A stretch of 64,000 nt of DNA from Mactra quadrangularis (GCA_025267735.1 CM046301.1:63693872-63757871); one strand, 5' to 3'; positions 1 to 12,608 are shown, numbered from the stretch's first letter. The notes: generated by a model not told the origin, from the letters alone. Program-made: numbers and translations.

Positions 1-452
1 ATGAAGTGAGGCCACCATTAACCTTTTAAGGTAGAATTCATCTAATGATGTGAGACCAATTTTAACCTTTAAGGTAGAATTCATCTAATGAAGTGAGGCC
101 ACCATTAACCTTTTAAGGTAGAATTCATCTAATGAAGTGAGGCCACCATTAAACTTTTAAGGTAGAATTCATCTAATGAAGTGAGGCCACCATTAACCTT
201 TTAAGGTAGAATTCATCTAATGAAGTGAGGCCAATTTTAACCTTTTAAGGTAGAATTCATCTAATGAAGTGAGGCCACCATTAACCTTTTAAGGTAGAAT
301 TCATCTAATGAAGTGAGGCCACCATTAACCTTTTAAGGTAGAATTCCCACAATGAAGTGAGACCAATTTTAACCTTTTTAGGTAGAATTCATCTAATGAA
401 GTGAGGCCAATTTTAACCTTTAAAGGTAGAATTCCCCTAATGAAGTGTGTCT
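1..452. repeat. 44-bp tandem array, about 10 copies
   Basis: About ten head-to-tail copies of a 44-bp unit, each starting near ATGAAGTGAGGCCACCATTA and containing AAGGTAGAATTC (an EcoRI site) before the next unit. Copies differ by a few substitutions and 1-bp indels; the last copy decays near 440-452. The array begins at the window edge, so it probably extends to the left. Units contain no sustained open frame, so this is a minisatellite. Confidence 0.95.
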
Positions 453-1057
453 TGCTTAGTGATCTGGGAGTTTGAATTAGTGAGTTATGAATTTCTTCAA
501 CTAAATACATGTATTATGATAAGCTGTATGTTATTTCAATTCTAACATACAATAATAAATAATTTAACCATTATGGCCTTAAGTTCTAAAATTGAGGAGA
601 TCAATTTTAACAACTATATGTACAGTTTATGTTCATTATTTAAGTATAGATTAGACCATGTTAAACAAGTGAACATGTGCATGCCTATGTTAGAATAATG
701 CATTGAAACTTATTATTGATTGATTGGTTAACTATAAAGGTTCATGTATTCTTAAAGTAAACTTTAAAGCTTGACTGTATAGTTTGTATATTATTTATTA
801 CTATTGTTATAAATAAATCTGAAGAAAACAATTGTATGATATTTTATAACTTCCTGATCGATGTATGGTTCAAACAAAAACATAACATGTTTGCTAATGT
901 AAAACATAAAATAAATCCATTCATTTCTTATTCAGTAGACATTATTAATAAAGTTTAGTTTTAGTTACATGGTTGTGTTGCCTGGTAAAATTCAAGTCCT
1001 GCTATGTCTAACTCTCTGAATACTAAAAAGTTTTGAGAGTTTAGTTCTTTGTATTTG
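453..1057. other. AT-rich stretch, nothing recognised
   Basis: I see no exon-like open frame, SINE, terminal inverted repeat or tandem array here. It is ordinary AT-rich non-coding DNA. Confidence 0.6.
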
Positions 1058-1315
1058 TCATCATCACCACCATCAGAATCATCAGCATCATCATCCCCAC
1101 CACCACGATAATCATCATCATCACAATCATCATCACAATCATCATTTCCATCACCATCATTATTTTCATCATTTCCATCATTTTCATCACCATCATCATT
1201 ATCATCATTATTTTCATCGCCATCATCATTTTCATTACCATCATCATTTTCAACATCATCATAATTTCTGTCATCATCATTTTCATAATTTTCATCATCA
1301 TCATCACCAGTTGTG
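1058..1315. repeat. Imperfect (ATC)n microsatellite
   Basis: About 250 bases made almost entirely of ATC/ACC/TTC-type triplets. On the minus strand it reads as a Met/Lys-rich low-complexity frame, which is a composition artefact. Followed to about 1900 by AT-rich DNA with no recognised feature. Confidence 0.9.
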
Positions 1316-1901
1316 GTAACAAAGTCTCCATCTCCATGCTTCGCTGTGGCATTGTATCACCTAATTGTCTCAATAACCATGGTCTTGTTTTACTAGTTCA
1401 GTTTTCAGGTCTACCTCAGGCTGATGAACCAGTTTTTTTGGTCAAAGAATATCTGCTACGTTGTAGTCTGTACTATGTCAACATCTCAGTCAGTAAGTCT
1501 GAAGTATATACTTACCAAAAACATAATGTTGTTCATAGGGTCCTTTATTGTTTAATATTAATGATATAATGAATATGAATAATCTGTGGTCATGTTATAT
1601 TGTTTACATGAGAGTATGTTCTTCAGGAAGTTAGTTGTATTGTTGTCTTAATTGAATTAAAATGCAAGTCATTTCTAGGAGTAGCTTTTAATGGGAAGTA
1701 TGCAAATTAGTTATACTGTGAGTACATATAATTATTCTTCCTCAAATTCTATGTGAATATTTTAAAACTTACATACATGTGTCATTAATATATCACTACC
1801 GCCGCCCGGGCAGCGATAATAACAATTATCAAGATTAGACCATTCTTGTGTCGAAAGATTTTGTTTAAAGATAAGCCTTGCCATATACAAAACACCCGAA
1901 C

Positions 1902-1934
1902 AGTCGAGCGCACTGTCCTTGGACTGCTCTTGTT
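1902..1934 (+). mobile_element. Solo 3' end of a Helentron-like element
   Basis: Contains AGTCGAGCGCACTGTCC, a short spacer, then GGACTGCTCTTGTT. This matches the right ends of the full pearl/Helentron-like elements at 13972, 22107 and 52774: GTCGAGC, a small hairpin, then CTCTTGTT. The upstream part may extend towards 1801 but matches nothing clearly. Confidence 0.5.
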
Positions 1935-2311
1935 AAAATATATTAAAGCATACAATGAGTGTCTATTACGTCAGTGGCCGAGAGGAATATACAATGTTAA
2001 TCGATTGTTTATTTGAATATGTTAGGTGCCAAAGTGTAGAATAGGCATGGTATTGATTTTTGTCAGGATATGTGTATAAATAATTATTAGATGCAAATAT
2101 GAAGATCGGGGTCCAACTTTACGCACAATACAGAGTAGTATAAATGTTTATACATGTTGTTGTTGTTTACGTCAAGTCTGGCGATGCATTTATGTTTTGT
2201 ATAAATGTTTTCATTAAAAAGTTTAGTATGTAGGTATATCATCAGTATTTGCATCATGATTTACATGCTTTAAATCAACTTAAATGCATGGATAAGTTAC
2301 CATTGAAACTA

Positions 2312-2657
2312 CAGTACCCACCAAAAGTTTGGAGACATTTTCACTTCGTAAGCTTACTATACAGGTTTTATAAAAAATATGATAGCCATTTATTTTGAAA
2401 TGCTTTTTAAATTTGCTTATTTTTATGTTATGGTACCATTTGTAGATGAGACTACCAAACTAGCTTAAAAGCTACATTTTATAAAAGAATTACATGCAAT
2501 TTAGTTTTGGAGGCTTTGGGACATCAGATGCTGCAGTATAAATGTGTTGCATTCTAGAATCATCAACCATATTAAATATATTAAACATAATGGTTCTAGC
2601 GATAACAAGCAATGAAATTTAATTTTTTTATCAAATCTCCAAACTTGGTGGGTGCTG
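2312..2657. mobile_element. MITE with CAGTACCCACC termini, copy 1
   Basis: Terminal inverted repeats of about 25 bp: it starts CAGTACCCACCAAAAGTTTG and ends with the near complement, CCAAACTTGGTGGGTGCTG. It is flanked by TA on both sides, the target duplication of Tc1/mariner-type elements. No transposase frame inside. One of five copies in the window (also 9123, 44001, 50999, 60035). Confidence 0.9.
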
Positions 2658-2659
2658 TA

Positions 2660-3690
2660 TATTATCATTGCTTTAGCCTGTCTGTGTAGAATACTTATAG
2701 TTTTCTACATTATGTGAAGTCTGCTTGTGAAAGTTTGATGTATAAGTCTTGAACTCATTATATTCTGCCAGTTAGCCAATTTCTGAAATTAAATCTTTTG
2801 GTGGAAAGAACTAAATTTGCATACTATGGAAAGCTATTTATTTTGTAATATGGTTGCAATTTATAGAACAGTCCTCTTCCTGATTGCATATTGGACAAAT
2901 AAGTAATATACAGTATTTTAGTCATGAAGTTATACATAGAAATTGAATTATAATAGATCTCATATTTTAAATATTATAATTATGTATTTGTCTGTGATTT
3001 ATATTATTGATACAATTATACGAATGCTATTTCTGTGATCAATAATTTGTATGACGTTTTAGGCTAGCATTGATTATTGCTTATTTCTTTGTACTTTAGT
3101 GTAAATCTTGTTACCATGTGAACATGTGCTATTGCTGAATAAATATTATTGTAGCACTTGATATAATTACTGCTGAGTTGTGCTTGTTAACTAACTAGAA
3201 AGTTTTCAAGTTGAAAATCATCTTGGACTTAATAAGAACTGAGAATATTTGCCAACTGTAATTAAAATCAGACTGGTGCATATTCTACAAATTTGCTGTA
3301 CATTATTTCCTGAGCCATTTCAATTTCTTCTAGGAATCTGGCAAGCTGTTGGTGCATTGCTTGCATACATATAATCTCTAATTATGTTTTTTCAACTGCT
3401 GGCAAATGATTGAAAGTTTTTTATAGTTGTATACCCAGAGCCAGAACAGCAAATATTTGTTCCTAGTTTCCTTCACTTGGATTTCTTATTAATGCAGATG
3501 GTTTAATGATTTTGTTATTTGAGATTCTTGTAAAATAATCCATTTCCTGGAAATGGATGTTTTCTCATTATTAACATATAAATGCCATTGGATGTTCTCT
3601 TCTTGATAAGTTGGATTTTTAATGTCATTGGCACTCATTACTCATGTGGGCTTTGATTCTTTTTCTTATGTGAGATGTTTTTGATACTTA
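2660..3690. other. AT-rich stretch, nothing recognised
   Basis: No coding exon, SINE or inverted-repeat element could be supported here. Confidence 0.55.
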
Positions 3691-3919
3691 GGCCACAACA
3701 AATTGAGCATATGTTCTATTGATTCGCTCGCACCTTAATTTTGATGTTTTTTTTTCAAAAAATAAATTTTTAATTCCTCGCTCGATCATAAAAATTTGGT
3801 CAAACCGCTATATAAAGCAACTGAATTAAGATTTTTTTTATTTTTTTTCTTCACTTGCTCTCCCATTTTTTTCTAGAAAAATCCGTAGAACATTTATAAT
3901 CATCAACTTGTTGTGGCCT
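3691..3919. mobile_element. Palindromic PIF/Harbinger-like MITE, copy 1
   Basis: Begins GGCCACAACAAATTGAGCAT and ends with the inverted counterpart CAACTTGTTGTGGCC. The arms continue inwards (CGCTCGCACCTTAATTTT on the left, CACTTGCTCTCCC on the right), so the element nearly folds back on itself. The flanking triplet is TTA on both sides. TWA duplications are the hallmark of PIF/Harbinger elements. Related copies at 29379 and 32185. Confidence 0.8.
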
Positions 3920-4036
3920 TATGTACATAATGTACATGAACTTGTTTTACATCAGAGGTCAGCATGGAATATTGGAATTATTCAATAATATAACTCCACT
4001 AAATATTGGTGTTATTATTGTTTTTATTATTTTTAT

Positions 4037-4112
4037 TCATCATCATTATCATCACCACTATCATTATCATCATCATCATCATCATCTTCATTTGTTATGC
4101 TCATCATCATGT
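4037..4112. repeat. Short (ATC)n microsatellite
   Basis: A run of ATC/ATT/ACC triplets. It creates artefactual Ile/His-rich frames on the + strand. Confidence 0.85.
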
Positions 4113-4990
4113 CTTAGCTGGTATAAACCAAGACTTAACAGGATTTTCATTAAACTTAATTGCAGGAATTGAAACCCAGCTTGTTATAGCTGGAGTTTAT
4201 GTTTGCAGACTACACCATATTGCAGTGAATCATATCATTCAATTTGATATTCAAATTGAGCATTTCTTTAACTGTTGAAAGTAATACAAAATGTAGCTTT
4301 TTCTTGATTTTATGTTTTTATAATTTATTTTAGCTAGATTGTGAAATGTAAGTCTTACATCTTATGCTTAATTACTCAAGTACATGTACTGCCTCAGCTT
4401 GATGAATAAAATTGTACTTTTGTTATGTGTAGGCTTCAAAGCAGAACAATTTCTTTCAGTGGATTAGTCTTGTTTAAATTAATTCAAGTTTCGTGACCAG
4501 TTTTAGTGTATATAGTTTAGTTTTATCATTGCAAGGTAAAGTCTAAATTTGTAAATAAAGCCATGATTTATATTAAATCTAAGTTTCAATGTATATAATC
4601 TTTCTTTTGATTTCAAGTAGCTAGCATATAGCATTCAAGCTTTCAGTTAAGACCATTTTAAGCCTCTAATAAGCACAGGATATTGACACACCTGTATATT
4701 TACATGACATGAAACTATTTTCATACAAACATTCATATTGAAAAAGTTAAAGAGTTACATTACTTTATGCTATTAAAGTACTAAGTAGGGATACTAAAAG
4801 TTATGAAAATATTATTTTTTGTGTTAGAATCTATTGTAAATTCTGTGTTGTTGTTATTAGTTTGGCTTGACCTTAAATCAACTAAAATGGTTTCAGTTTA
4901 GGCAGTAGAAAATTGTCATTGAGTGCATGTAAATGATACAAAATGATAAGAGTAGCAATTATTTTAGCCGACTGAAATTACACTTCTGGA
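4113..4990. other. AT-rich stretch, nothing recognised
   Basis: No supported feature. Low-complexity AT-rich DNA with scattered stop codons in all frames. Confidence 0.5.
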
Positions 4991-4995
4991 TCAAA

Positions 4996-5080
4996 CGTGG
5001 CCGAGTGGTTACGATTTTGAACTGGCGCCACATTGGTACAAATCATCTCATCCAAAACCTACCTATCCCTACCTATCCTT
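4996..5080 (+). mobile_element. Decayed tRNA-derived SINE head (possible)
   Basis: CGTGGCCGAGTGGTTACGA resembles the A-box region of Ser/Leu-type tRNAs, followed by a tRNA-like arm region (ACTGGCGCC). No clear GGTTCGAATCC B-box follows. It is best read as an old truncated SINE rather than a tRNA gene. The 96-residue frame across it has no recognisable domain. Confidence 0.35.
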
Positions 5081-5224
5081 TTCTGCTCCGTCTTAGCATT
5101 GCCATTGGTAACAAAAATTGGGGATCAAATCTGAAAGGCAATCGCTGGGAACAATTTGGCAAAATTCTCTGTCAGGCTATGATAGCAATGAAATATGAAC
5201 ATCTTCAAAAAGCACTATCTTAAT

Positions 5225-6516
5225 TGTCAAGGTTAAAAAGTGGCCTCTGAGCTTTTACGCCAATTGTTTCAAACAGTGAAGACTTTAGTCCTAAATTGTT
5301 TCACAATTCACCTAATTTTTTACCAAAAGATATATAGATATAAGAATCTCTTGATTGATGTGTATGGAATAATAATTGATTTAGCAGTTGGCTGCAAATG
5401 AAATGTTTGTGTTAATTATCTAACTTGTTACAGACTGATTCATTTTACAGATATATTTTGTGTATGTTTAAAATACATCACTTGGTAATTATGGAAACCT
5501 GAGGTATTATAATAGTACATTGTATGTATGCTGAGATAATACAAGTCATGTACAATTAGCGGTCTTAGCACAAAATGGTCTTAACTGAATTTAAGAAAAG
5601 AGCAAGTTACAACCATTCTGCAATAAGCCTGTAAATTGCTGCTTTTGTTTTACTTTAACTTTTTTATTCCTACAACTACAAAATACTTTTAATACCATTA
5701 AACCCCTATGTTTCGTGAAGACAAATATATCACGCTGTACTAGGAAATGTGTGAAAATGATATTTTATGAGGTGCATTTCAAAAATGAGTCAGTCAATAC
5801 TGAAAGTGTGGTGGTATATTCATATCATTTTGATCATGTAGAGTTCAAGGAAGTGACTTTAATAATTAGAAAGAAGTGACGTCAGTGTACAATTATGATG
5901 ATTACAGTGGTTTTTAGTCAATTAGTATACAATATATACATTGTTTTATGTTTTTCTCTTCACAGCCCTTTAACAATGACTTATTATTATTGGTTTAACA
6001 TGCCATTGAATGATTAAATTTAATTTTATCTTAAGTAGCTGGTAATTGTTAGGCCATCCTTAAAAAAATGTTTGTTTGCGGTAATGTGACCGACTTACGA
6101 AATTTCCCCTGACTTAAATTATTTTATGTGTATGGCAAGAAGAGGAAAATAAAATCTTTAAAATATTTACCAGTAATACAGGGTAGTATAAACACTTCTC
6201 CCGCATTTTTTGCCCTGCTTGATTTGTACTTGAATCTAATGTGTAAGGAGTAATCATTAGTATGGATTTGTTTCAATGTGCACGAAAGTCTTTCAGTATT
6301 TCAATACTTTGATTATTTTATGTAATAATTGAAAAAATGAATTATTCCTTTTGAATAATGTTAGTTACTGGATACTGATAGATTTTTCAAATTTTATGTC
6401 TAATTATAGTTTGTTTTGATGAACTTGAAAAAAATGGATATTTCTCTAAATTGCAGAAATTGGAGATGTTACTTCTCATTTCCTTCTTCAAATTTGCATA
6501 TATTTATGTTTATAAC
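5225..6516. other. AT-rich stretch, nothing recognised
   Basis: No exon, tRNA-like or inverted-repeat feature that I can support. Confidence 0.5.
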
Positions 6517-6859
6517 CAATCTGATTAAAACCCGATCCAAAATTTTCCTCTCGACTACTCGCTAACTTAGATCTGGCCTTTTTCAAACGAAGGTCACGTT
6601 TAGGTACATCGTCTACATCACGCAATTTGAATTTGAGCTGTCCAATCGCTAACTGTGAATAATACCGCTGTTAAAATAGCTTGCCAACCTTGGTCTAAAA
6701 ATAGAAATTACAAAATCAAAATGCTATTATAAGTGTTTTGTCAAGATGAAAGCTATGCATTGATAGGTCAACACAAAGTTCATCTCACGTGACCTTCCAC
6801 GGAGACAGTAGAGATTCTGTACGACAATGCTTTACAGAATGTCTGTTTACAGAAATTAG
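6517..6859 (-). mobile_element. hAT-like MITE (CAATCTGATT family), copy 1
   Basis: A 343-bp element flanked by a perfect 8-bp direct repeat, TTTATAAC, at 6509-6516 and 6860-6867. The end CAATCTGATTAAAACCCGAT is the reverse complement of the right end of the copies at 17105 and 63751. The other end carries CTGTTTACAGAAATTA, matching their left end. Eight-bp duplications are typical of hAT elements. Non-coding. Confidence 0.85.
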
Positions 6860-7374
6860 TTTATAACATGATCTGAGTGATCAGGTTTCTTTGTATTAAT
6901 GAAATTATTTATGTTATTTTGCTTGTCTCAAAGTCTATATCTGTAAATAAATTCCTACATAAAATAACATTGGTGTTTCAGTACAAAACTATAGTTTTAG
7001 TCTTCATGTGAATACTGATGAATGTAGACTGGTTTTGTGCTAAGCTATATTGACACATGCTATCCTGATTCAGTTTACTAAATGATTTTATTGCTTAAGT
7101 CTCTTGACATTACAGTTATAAAGCTTCCAGTAGGGCTAGGGGTAATAACTTTCATTTTATAGAAAAATGAGATGATTGGAATTACTTCTGTGGAGGAGAA
7201 AAATATTCAATTTTGACTTGGTTGTGTTTTGATTCTAAAGTAATGGATTTCTGTTTTTGAAGTCATAATCAAAAGTTGTATGTTTTATTGATACCCTGAG
7301 GTTTTGATCATTCTAATAGAATATGTTCATGTTAACAATTGTTGTATTTTTTGTCTATCATAAAAAAGTAACAT

Positions 7375-7656
7375 GGGTCGATAGCGCAGTTGGTAACACG
7401 CTCATCGGGGATTTGGAATCTCGTGTCCCAAAGGGGGTACAGGTTCGAATCCCACCCGGGGAGGTTATACCCTTCCATGAAAATTTGACAATAATGTCAA
7501 TTTTCCTCTATTGATTAGACTATATGGAGAAGTTTCTGTCTTGTGGAAGGGTTGGTGAGTATTGGTTATAGATAAGGGTCCAGGAAACCGTAAAATGACC
7601 TAAATTGTGTTGACACAGCATTAAATCCAATAAATAAAAAAATAAAAATAAAATTA
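7375..7656 (+). mobile_element. tRNA-derived SINE, family A, copy 1
   Basis: The tRNA-like head has an A-box (GCGCAGTTGGTAACACG) and a B-box (GGTTCGAATCCCACC, from 7442). It is followed by a non-tRNA body (TTATACCCTTCCATG, then GTCCAGGAAACC) and an AATAAATAAAA-type tail. The body is shared with the copy at 24168. Pol III-transcribed SINEs of this type move with LINE machinery. The 63-residue frame across the head is a shadow. Bases 7657-8348 after it show nothing recognisable. Confidence 0.88.
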
Positions 7657-8348
7657 AGTACATGTAGTAGAAATACACTGGGGGAGTGTCCACCTATTAT
7701 ATTATAAATATGCATGTACAATACTAATAAAATAAATTGAAATTTTAATGATTTGATAAGGGTCTATCTTCATGTGAAATCCTTTAGATTGATACAGCTA
7801 GCATGAGTTTTTTCCATGGAAAAAAGAAACCTTTACTCTGTCATGCCTCTGGAAAAAATTATTGGAACTCTAATATCTTGTAAAAGGTCCTTAGATTAAA
7901 GATTCCTGATTTATTTGATGGAATGCTACCAACAACTCTATGATACTGTGACCGGCTTAGCACTGACTTTGTTTGGGTTACGCTGAGTGAGTAAATTACG
8001 GTAATTCATCGGATTGGAATAAAAATATTAAATGTAAAAAAGTGACTTTAAATTTTGACTCCTGAGGTTATAATGTTGAATGTTGTAATTGTTAAGATGA
8101 TTGACGTAAGATAACACTGGCTATAGAGCAAACTCTTTCACATTTCCTTCTGCTAAAATACATACTGGGAGGTTTTGTTGATTTTATGGAAATTACTTTT
8201 GATGTTTAAGTTTACAATTTTAACTTCAGATTTTGGATTTACCTCTAATGAATACACAAATTATGTTTGCACGTGGGCAAATTTTTCTCATAATGAAACA
8301 AAGAAGACAGTGTTTAACTAGGTGTACAGGCTGATATGTTGTATTGTA

Positions 8349-8665
8349 GCCTGTTCAATTACCTTAAACATTCCAAAACGTTCCGTAACGATACATTCTG
8401 AACTCCTCGGCTATTCGCTGCGAATAATCTAATTTAATAAACAAATATACGATCGTTAAGGCAATGAGTGATGTTTCAAAATTTATGGACTAAAAACGAA
8501 ACAATATTCACTCATTGCCTAAACGATCGTATATTTGTTTACTTCAACACCGGTAGTTTCAAAATAGCGTCTAAATATGTCAAAGATTATTCGCAGAGAA
8601 TGGCCAAGGAATTCCGAATGTATCCTTACGGAACGTTTTGGAACATTTAGGGTAATTGAATAGGC
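8349..8665. mobile_element. Foldback MITE (GAACTCCTCGGC family), copy 1
   Basis: A nearly complete palindrome. The left arm (GCCTGTTCAATTACC, ATTCTGAACTCCTCGGC, ATACGATCG) is repeated inverted in the right arm (CGATCGTATATTTG, then GGAATTCCGAATGTATCC, then GGTAATTGAATAGGC). TA flanks both ends (8347-8348 and 8666-8667). The small open frame inside is not a gene. Other copies: 41599-41909 and a fragment at 15091. Confidence 0.88.
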
Positions 8666-9122
8666 TACAGGTCCTCCATGAAAGCATTGTGTATATAAAC
8701 ATAGCCAGTTTCATTACACACCAATATTTAGGGGTGAATTATTTTTAAAAAAAAATTATAGTTTAGTTAGTTTATACTTTTTTTATAAACTTATCATTAT
8801 ATAAAATTAACAATGTGCATATAAAGTATTTAAAATAATGTCAAATATCAAAGTGATATGTTTAAATCAGTGAAATGGTGTTCATGCATCAACTTATTCA
8901 CCTATTTAGTGAGCAAGCCCATTGTTTAAAGTACAAAAACATGCATGTCCTAGAATACGACCTGTACAAGTATTATACATGTTTATTGTAAACTCTAGAT
9001 TTGAGACTTCCTGGTTTGGTAAGATTTTGTTGAAATTTGAAACTCACTGAAAACATTGCTATTATTTATCTTGATAATTGATCATGATTATCTTGAAACA
9101 TTCTATGATAAATGATGAAATA

Positions 9123-9506
9123 CAGTACCCACCAAAAGTTTGGAGACAAAAGAAATTTACTACAATTCTTGAAGTTCGATGATTATTTTTGTAGAATCAC
9201 TATTTAAAATATATTTAAGTATTGTTCGCAATAACATGGAATCAAATTTCATGAATGCAACATATTTATAAGATCAGCACCCAACATCCTAAAGCCCCCA
9301 AAACCATGTTAATGGTAATTGTTTTCCATAACATAGCTTTTTTTGCTTATTTTGAGGTCTCAGATCAACTTTATATTTATATCGATAACCAAAAAATAAT
9401 TAAAAAACTAATAAGCATTAACAAGTAGACAGTTATCAAATTTTAGATAAAAGCTATTCAATAGGCCTACAAAGTGAAAATGTCTCCTAACTTTTGGTGG
9501 GTACTG
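9123..9506. mobile_element. MITE with CAGTACCCACC termini, copy 2
   Basis: Same ends as the copy at 2312, TA on both sides (9121-9122, 9507-9508), 384 bp, no coding capacity. Closest in internal sequence to the copy at 44001. Confidence 0.92.
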
Positions 9507-9610
9507 TATACCAGATGAGATTATAAAGTTTATTATATTATTAAGATATGAGAGTGTTCATGTATGATATAGACCACAGGCGATTGTATCAAAATGAAGT
9601 TTCACCCTGC

Positions 9611-9859
9611 TATTGTCCATTTTTTCTCAACTGTCAAAGCTTGAATAATGTCACGGTGACTGAATGCATTGTTTTTGTACTGGTGGCTTAATTGTTATTA
9701 AAAATATCTTGACTAAAACATATCATACGGCATAAGCAGCTTTACTCGATCATAATACACACTTTTGGAAACTCATGGACGTATTAGGACATTAATTTTA
9801 ACAAATGCATTCACTGTGAAATAATTAATGTTTTGACAGTGGAGAAAAAACGAACAATA
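9611..9859. mobile_element. MITE with TTTTTTCTCAACTGTC termini, copy 1
   Basis: Starts TATTGTCCATTTTTTCTCAA and ends with its near inverse GGAGAAAAAACGAACAATA, flanked by TA. Inner arms are also complementary (CACGGTGACTGAATGCATT, and AATGCATTCACTGTGAAAT). Four copies in the window (9611, 19787, 45270, 60715). Bases 9860-10446 after it carry nothing recognised. Confidence 0.85.
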
Positions 9860-10446
9860 CAGTCTAAAATTGTACCATGTGTCCGGTAATTATAAACAAT
9901 GGGTTTAAGAGAAAAGTTAAGGAAGCTATTGAGATCAAACAACACAGACCATCTCTGAACCAGGACTAGGGACTGGAGCTACCATTGGTTTACAACAGTC
10001 TCCTCGTATCACGTGACCCTTCACCGGTCATGTGATCAAAAATCAGTCAGCTGAAGAAGATTATGTGATGTCACCGAAAATTTCAAGGTAAATTAACTTT
10101 CACTCTGAGTTGAAGAAAATTAACTCCATGAACGATCCAGAGCAGACAAACCTCTTTGGACGTAAAACCAGTAATGTTTGTTAATTGTATATGTCAAATA
10201 AATTGATTTAATAATACAGTCATTGTCTTTTCTTATGTTCTCAGTTTTCACTTGTCCTAGGCTTTGGAAACATGAGTCACTACTAGATTAAAGCAATGAC
10301 TGATGTAGAGGTATAATAAAGTTCAGAATGTACAAAAGGTCATAACAAAATATGAAAAATAAATATTTTATTCAGGGCAATGTCAATGGTTATGATTGTC
10401 TTCTCTTTGGGAATCAAAGGTTGTACTAGAATCAGCTGATCTCTGT

Positions 10447-10700
10447 TTGTAGATGAATTAATGAACTTTTTTATCCCTTGATGAATTTATGTCTTTAGTT
10501 CATGAACTCATTAATCATGAACAACAATTTGGACAAAATGGCATCAACCCAGCTTATCAGTTCATGAACCAAGTTCATCAACCCAGTTAACCAACCCAGT
10601 TAACCAACTTGGTTCATGAACTGATTAACTTCATTCATAAACTAGTTTTAACAAGTTGTTGTTCATGAACAGTTCTTGAAAAGTTCATCAATTTCTTGAC
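10447..10700. repeat. Imperfect inverted repeat rich in TTCATGAAC
   Basis: Left-half motifs AATGAACTTTTTT and CATTAATCATGAACAACAA recur inverted in the right half (TTGTTGTTCATGAACAG, AAAAGTTCATCAATT). The centre carries short tandem copies of CCAGTTAACCAAC. The palindrome TTCATGAA occurs several times. It is probably a decayed foldback element. No duplicated target site is evident. Confidence 0.6.
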
Positions 10701-12181
10701 AGGGTAGAACAACAAAGAATAAATAAAGAAACATGGTGGACTATAATGTGCAATATTCATGTGACAAATATACTCCGGTATTTTATTTCGACGCATCTTA
10801 ATAACGACGCCATTTTTGTTTTGGCCTCGATTTCGATTTTTGGTAACCCTGTGATGTCATTCCCAAGCATTTCTGTAAGTAAACAATACGGTGATTTCTT
10901 ACTGCCAAAATATGTTGAGTCAGGGATTTTGAAGGACTCTTTTCATACTTTTCCATGTGAAACACTTAAAAAATTGGTGTTTTTTCTTATAACTTTCTAA
11001 GTACAGTTTTGAAAATGTTGTTTCTCAAAAATAATAAATATGACAGACAGATTGGCATCCCTTATTTCTTGGTATTTTAAGAAAGTCACGTGACAGATAG
11101 TGTACTTTCGTTTTGGTAAGATTAAAAATAAAAACCAATCAAATGCGTTGTTTCTCTGTACTCTCATGTCAGCCATATTGGAAATCTCCACTTGACATAT
11201 TTTTATTTCTTGATTTCTATGATAGCTTTAAGCTATTAATAAAAGTTGTAAAAGATGGACAAAATTAATGAATAAAATATTATTTTTTTTTTATAGTTAT
11301 GGTCATTTTTAAGTTGAAGCCTAATATTTTGTAACGGTATACAGTCATAGTTTCTTAGGTGCATCGAAACTGCATACTCTAGGATGTCTAATATAAAATT
11401 ACCACAATCTGTAACCATTGTGTTTGAATCAACAATACTAACATGTAGTTTTCTAGAAATGTTTGTTGTGGGTATATTTAAGATGTTTTGGTTCTACTTC
11501 TTGGAATAGTTCCAAAGATGCAAGGTGTTTACTGACATTATGATATACAGCTGGAACTCAATTAAATATCCACCTGTTTAGACAGAACATACATATATGA
11601 TTAATATAATTTAATGCCACCCTGAGAATAAACACTGCTACCGCTTGTATACCTTTAGGGATATATAACTAAAATGATGGAAATCTATTTTCTCATTTAA
11701 TAAAAGCCATTCCTTAAGGTGGGTCGGTACCTTTCTCAGAGAAAAAACGAATAAAAAATTCATGTTTACTGACTATGATAAAAGTTGGCAGGCAGATACC
11801 TTCATGCTTCTTGTTTGTTTTCCTGGTAACCTTGGCAACGTTGTTGTTATTTTTACGATGTCATGGACATCGCAATGATTCAGGCTATAAACAGGCATGC
11901 AAGTACATCAAACCCACATATTTAAAGTATTGAATGTCCAAGGCCAATGATAATTATACCAGTATGTTTCTGAAATGTTGTTACAACAAAGGATATAAGT
12001 TGGTTGTTGGTTGATTGAGAGCAGATATATTTCTTAGTATTTTTGAGGCTGCGTTTCAAAAGGCTAAGTATAAGTAAAGGATATTTACTCAGAGTGCAAG
12101 GTTTATAGAAAAAACATAATGGTAGACTGCTCATTAAAATATGAAAACATGTATTTTAGAGGTTCCTTTTGGAAGCCTTAT
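10701..12181. other. AT-rich stretch, nothing recognised
   Basis: Several short open frames (for example 10746-11000 and 11922-12134) show no recognisable domain and no splice context. I see no repeat structure. Confidence 0.5.
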
Positions 12182-12608
12182 ACCTCAGTCCCAAAAAATC
12201 GTAGCTTGTTGCGGACCCATACGTGCAGACAACCGTAGGCCGTGGGAGCCTTGCATATTAAAGTGACGGTACGCACATGGCACAAAACAACACACTCGAA
12301 TGCAGCCGTAGCTGGAAGATATGCAAGTTTAATCCATACTAAGTCACAATTGTGTTCACGGTTTGATTTTGAAACTGATATGTGCATCCACGGCTCATCT
12401 CATGGACCCTGGTTTAAACGTAACAGTCCCTACGGGTAAGCAAGAGTTCGTACAAGTCCTTGCGAAGCTTGATCGCACGGCACCCGTACGGTGCCCTCAT
12501 GGCTATTTTTATGTTTATGGGACTGTAGTATATATACCTTAACAAGCAAGGCTTCACACGGCCTACGATTGTCTGCACGTATGGGTCCGCAACAAGCCAC
12601 TGAGGCAT
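12182..12608. mobile_element. GC-richer MITE with CAGTCCCATAA-type ends, copy 1
   Basis: Left end CCTCAGTCCCAAAAAATCG, right end TTTATGGGACTGTA at about 12537. The body matches 39715-40047 in reverse orientation. A further block, 12541-12608, is a near-perfect inverted copy of 12183-12255 (both contain CCATACGTGCAGACAA or its complement). The locus is therefore a full element plus an inverted partial copy of its left end. Several overlapping short frames here are chance frames in GC-rich repeat DNA. Confidence 0.75.

Noticed and set aside
1041..1373. 110-residue minus-strand frame made of Met, Ile and Lys
   Set aside because: It is a translation of an (ATC)n microsatellite; no domain, no splice or promoter context.
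4933..5223. 96-residue + frame
   Set aside because: It overlaps a decayed tRNA-like SINE head and shows no recognisable domain; flanking splice sites are not convincing.
7375..7460. Possible tRNA gene
   Set aside because: A- and B-box are present, but the arms do not close into a good cloverleaf and the segment continues into a SINE body with a second copy at 24168.
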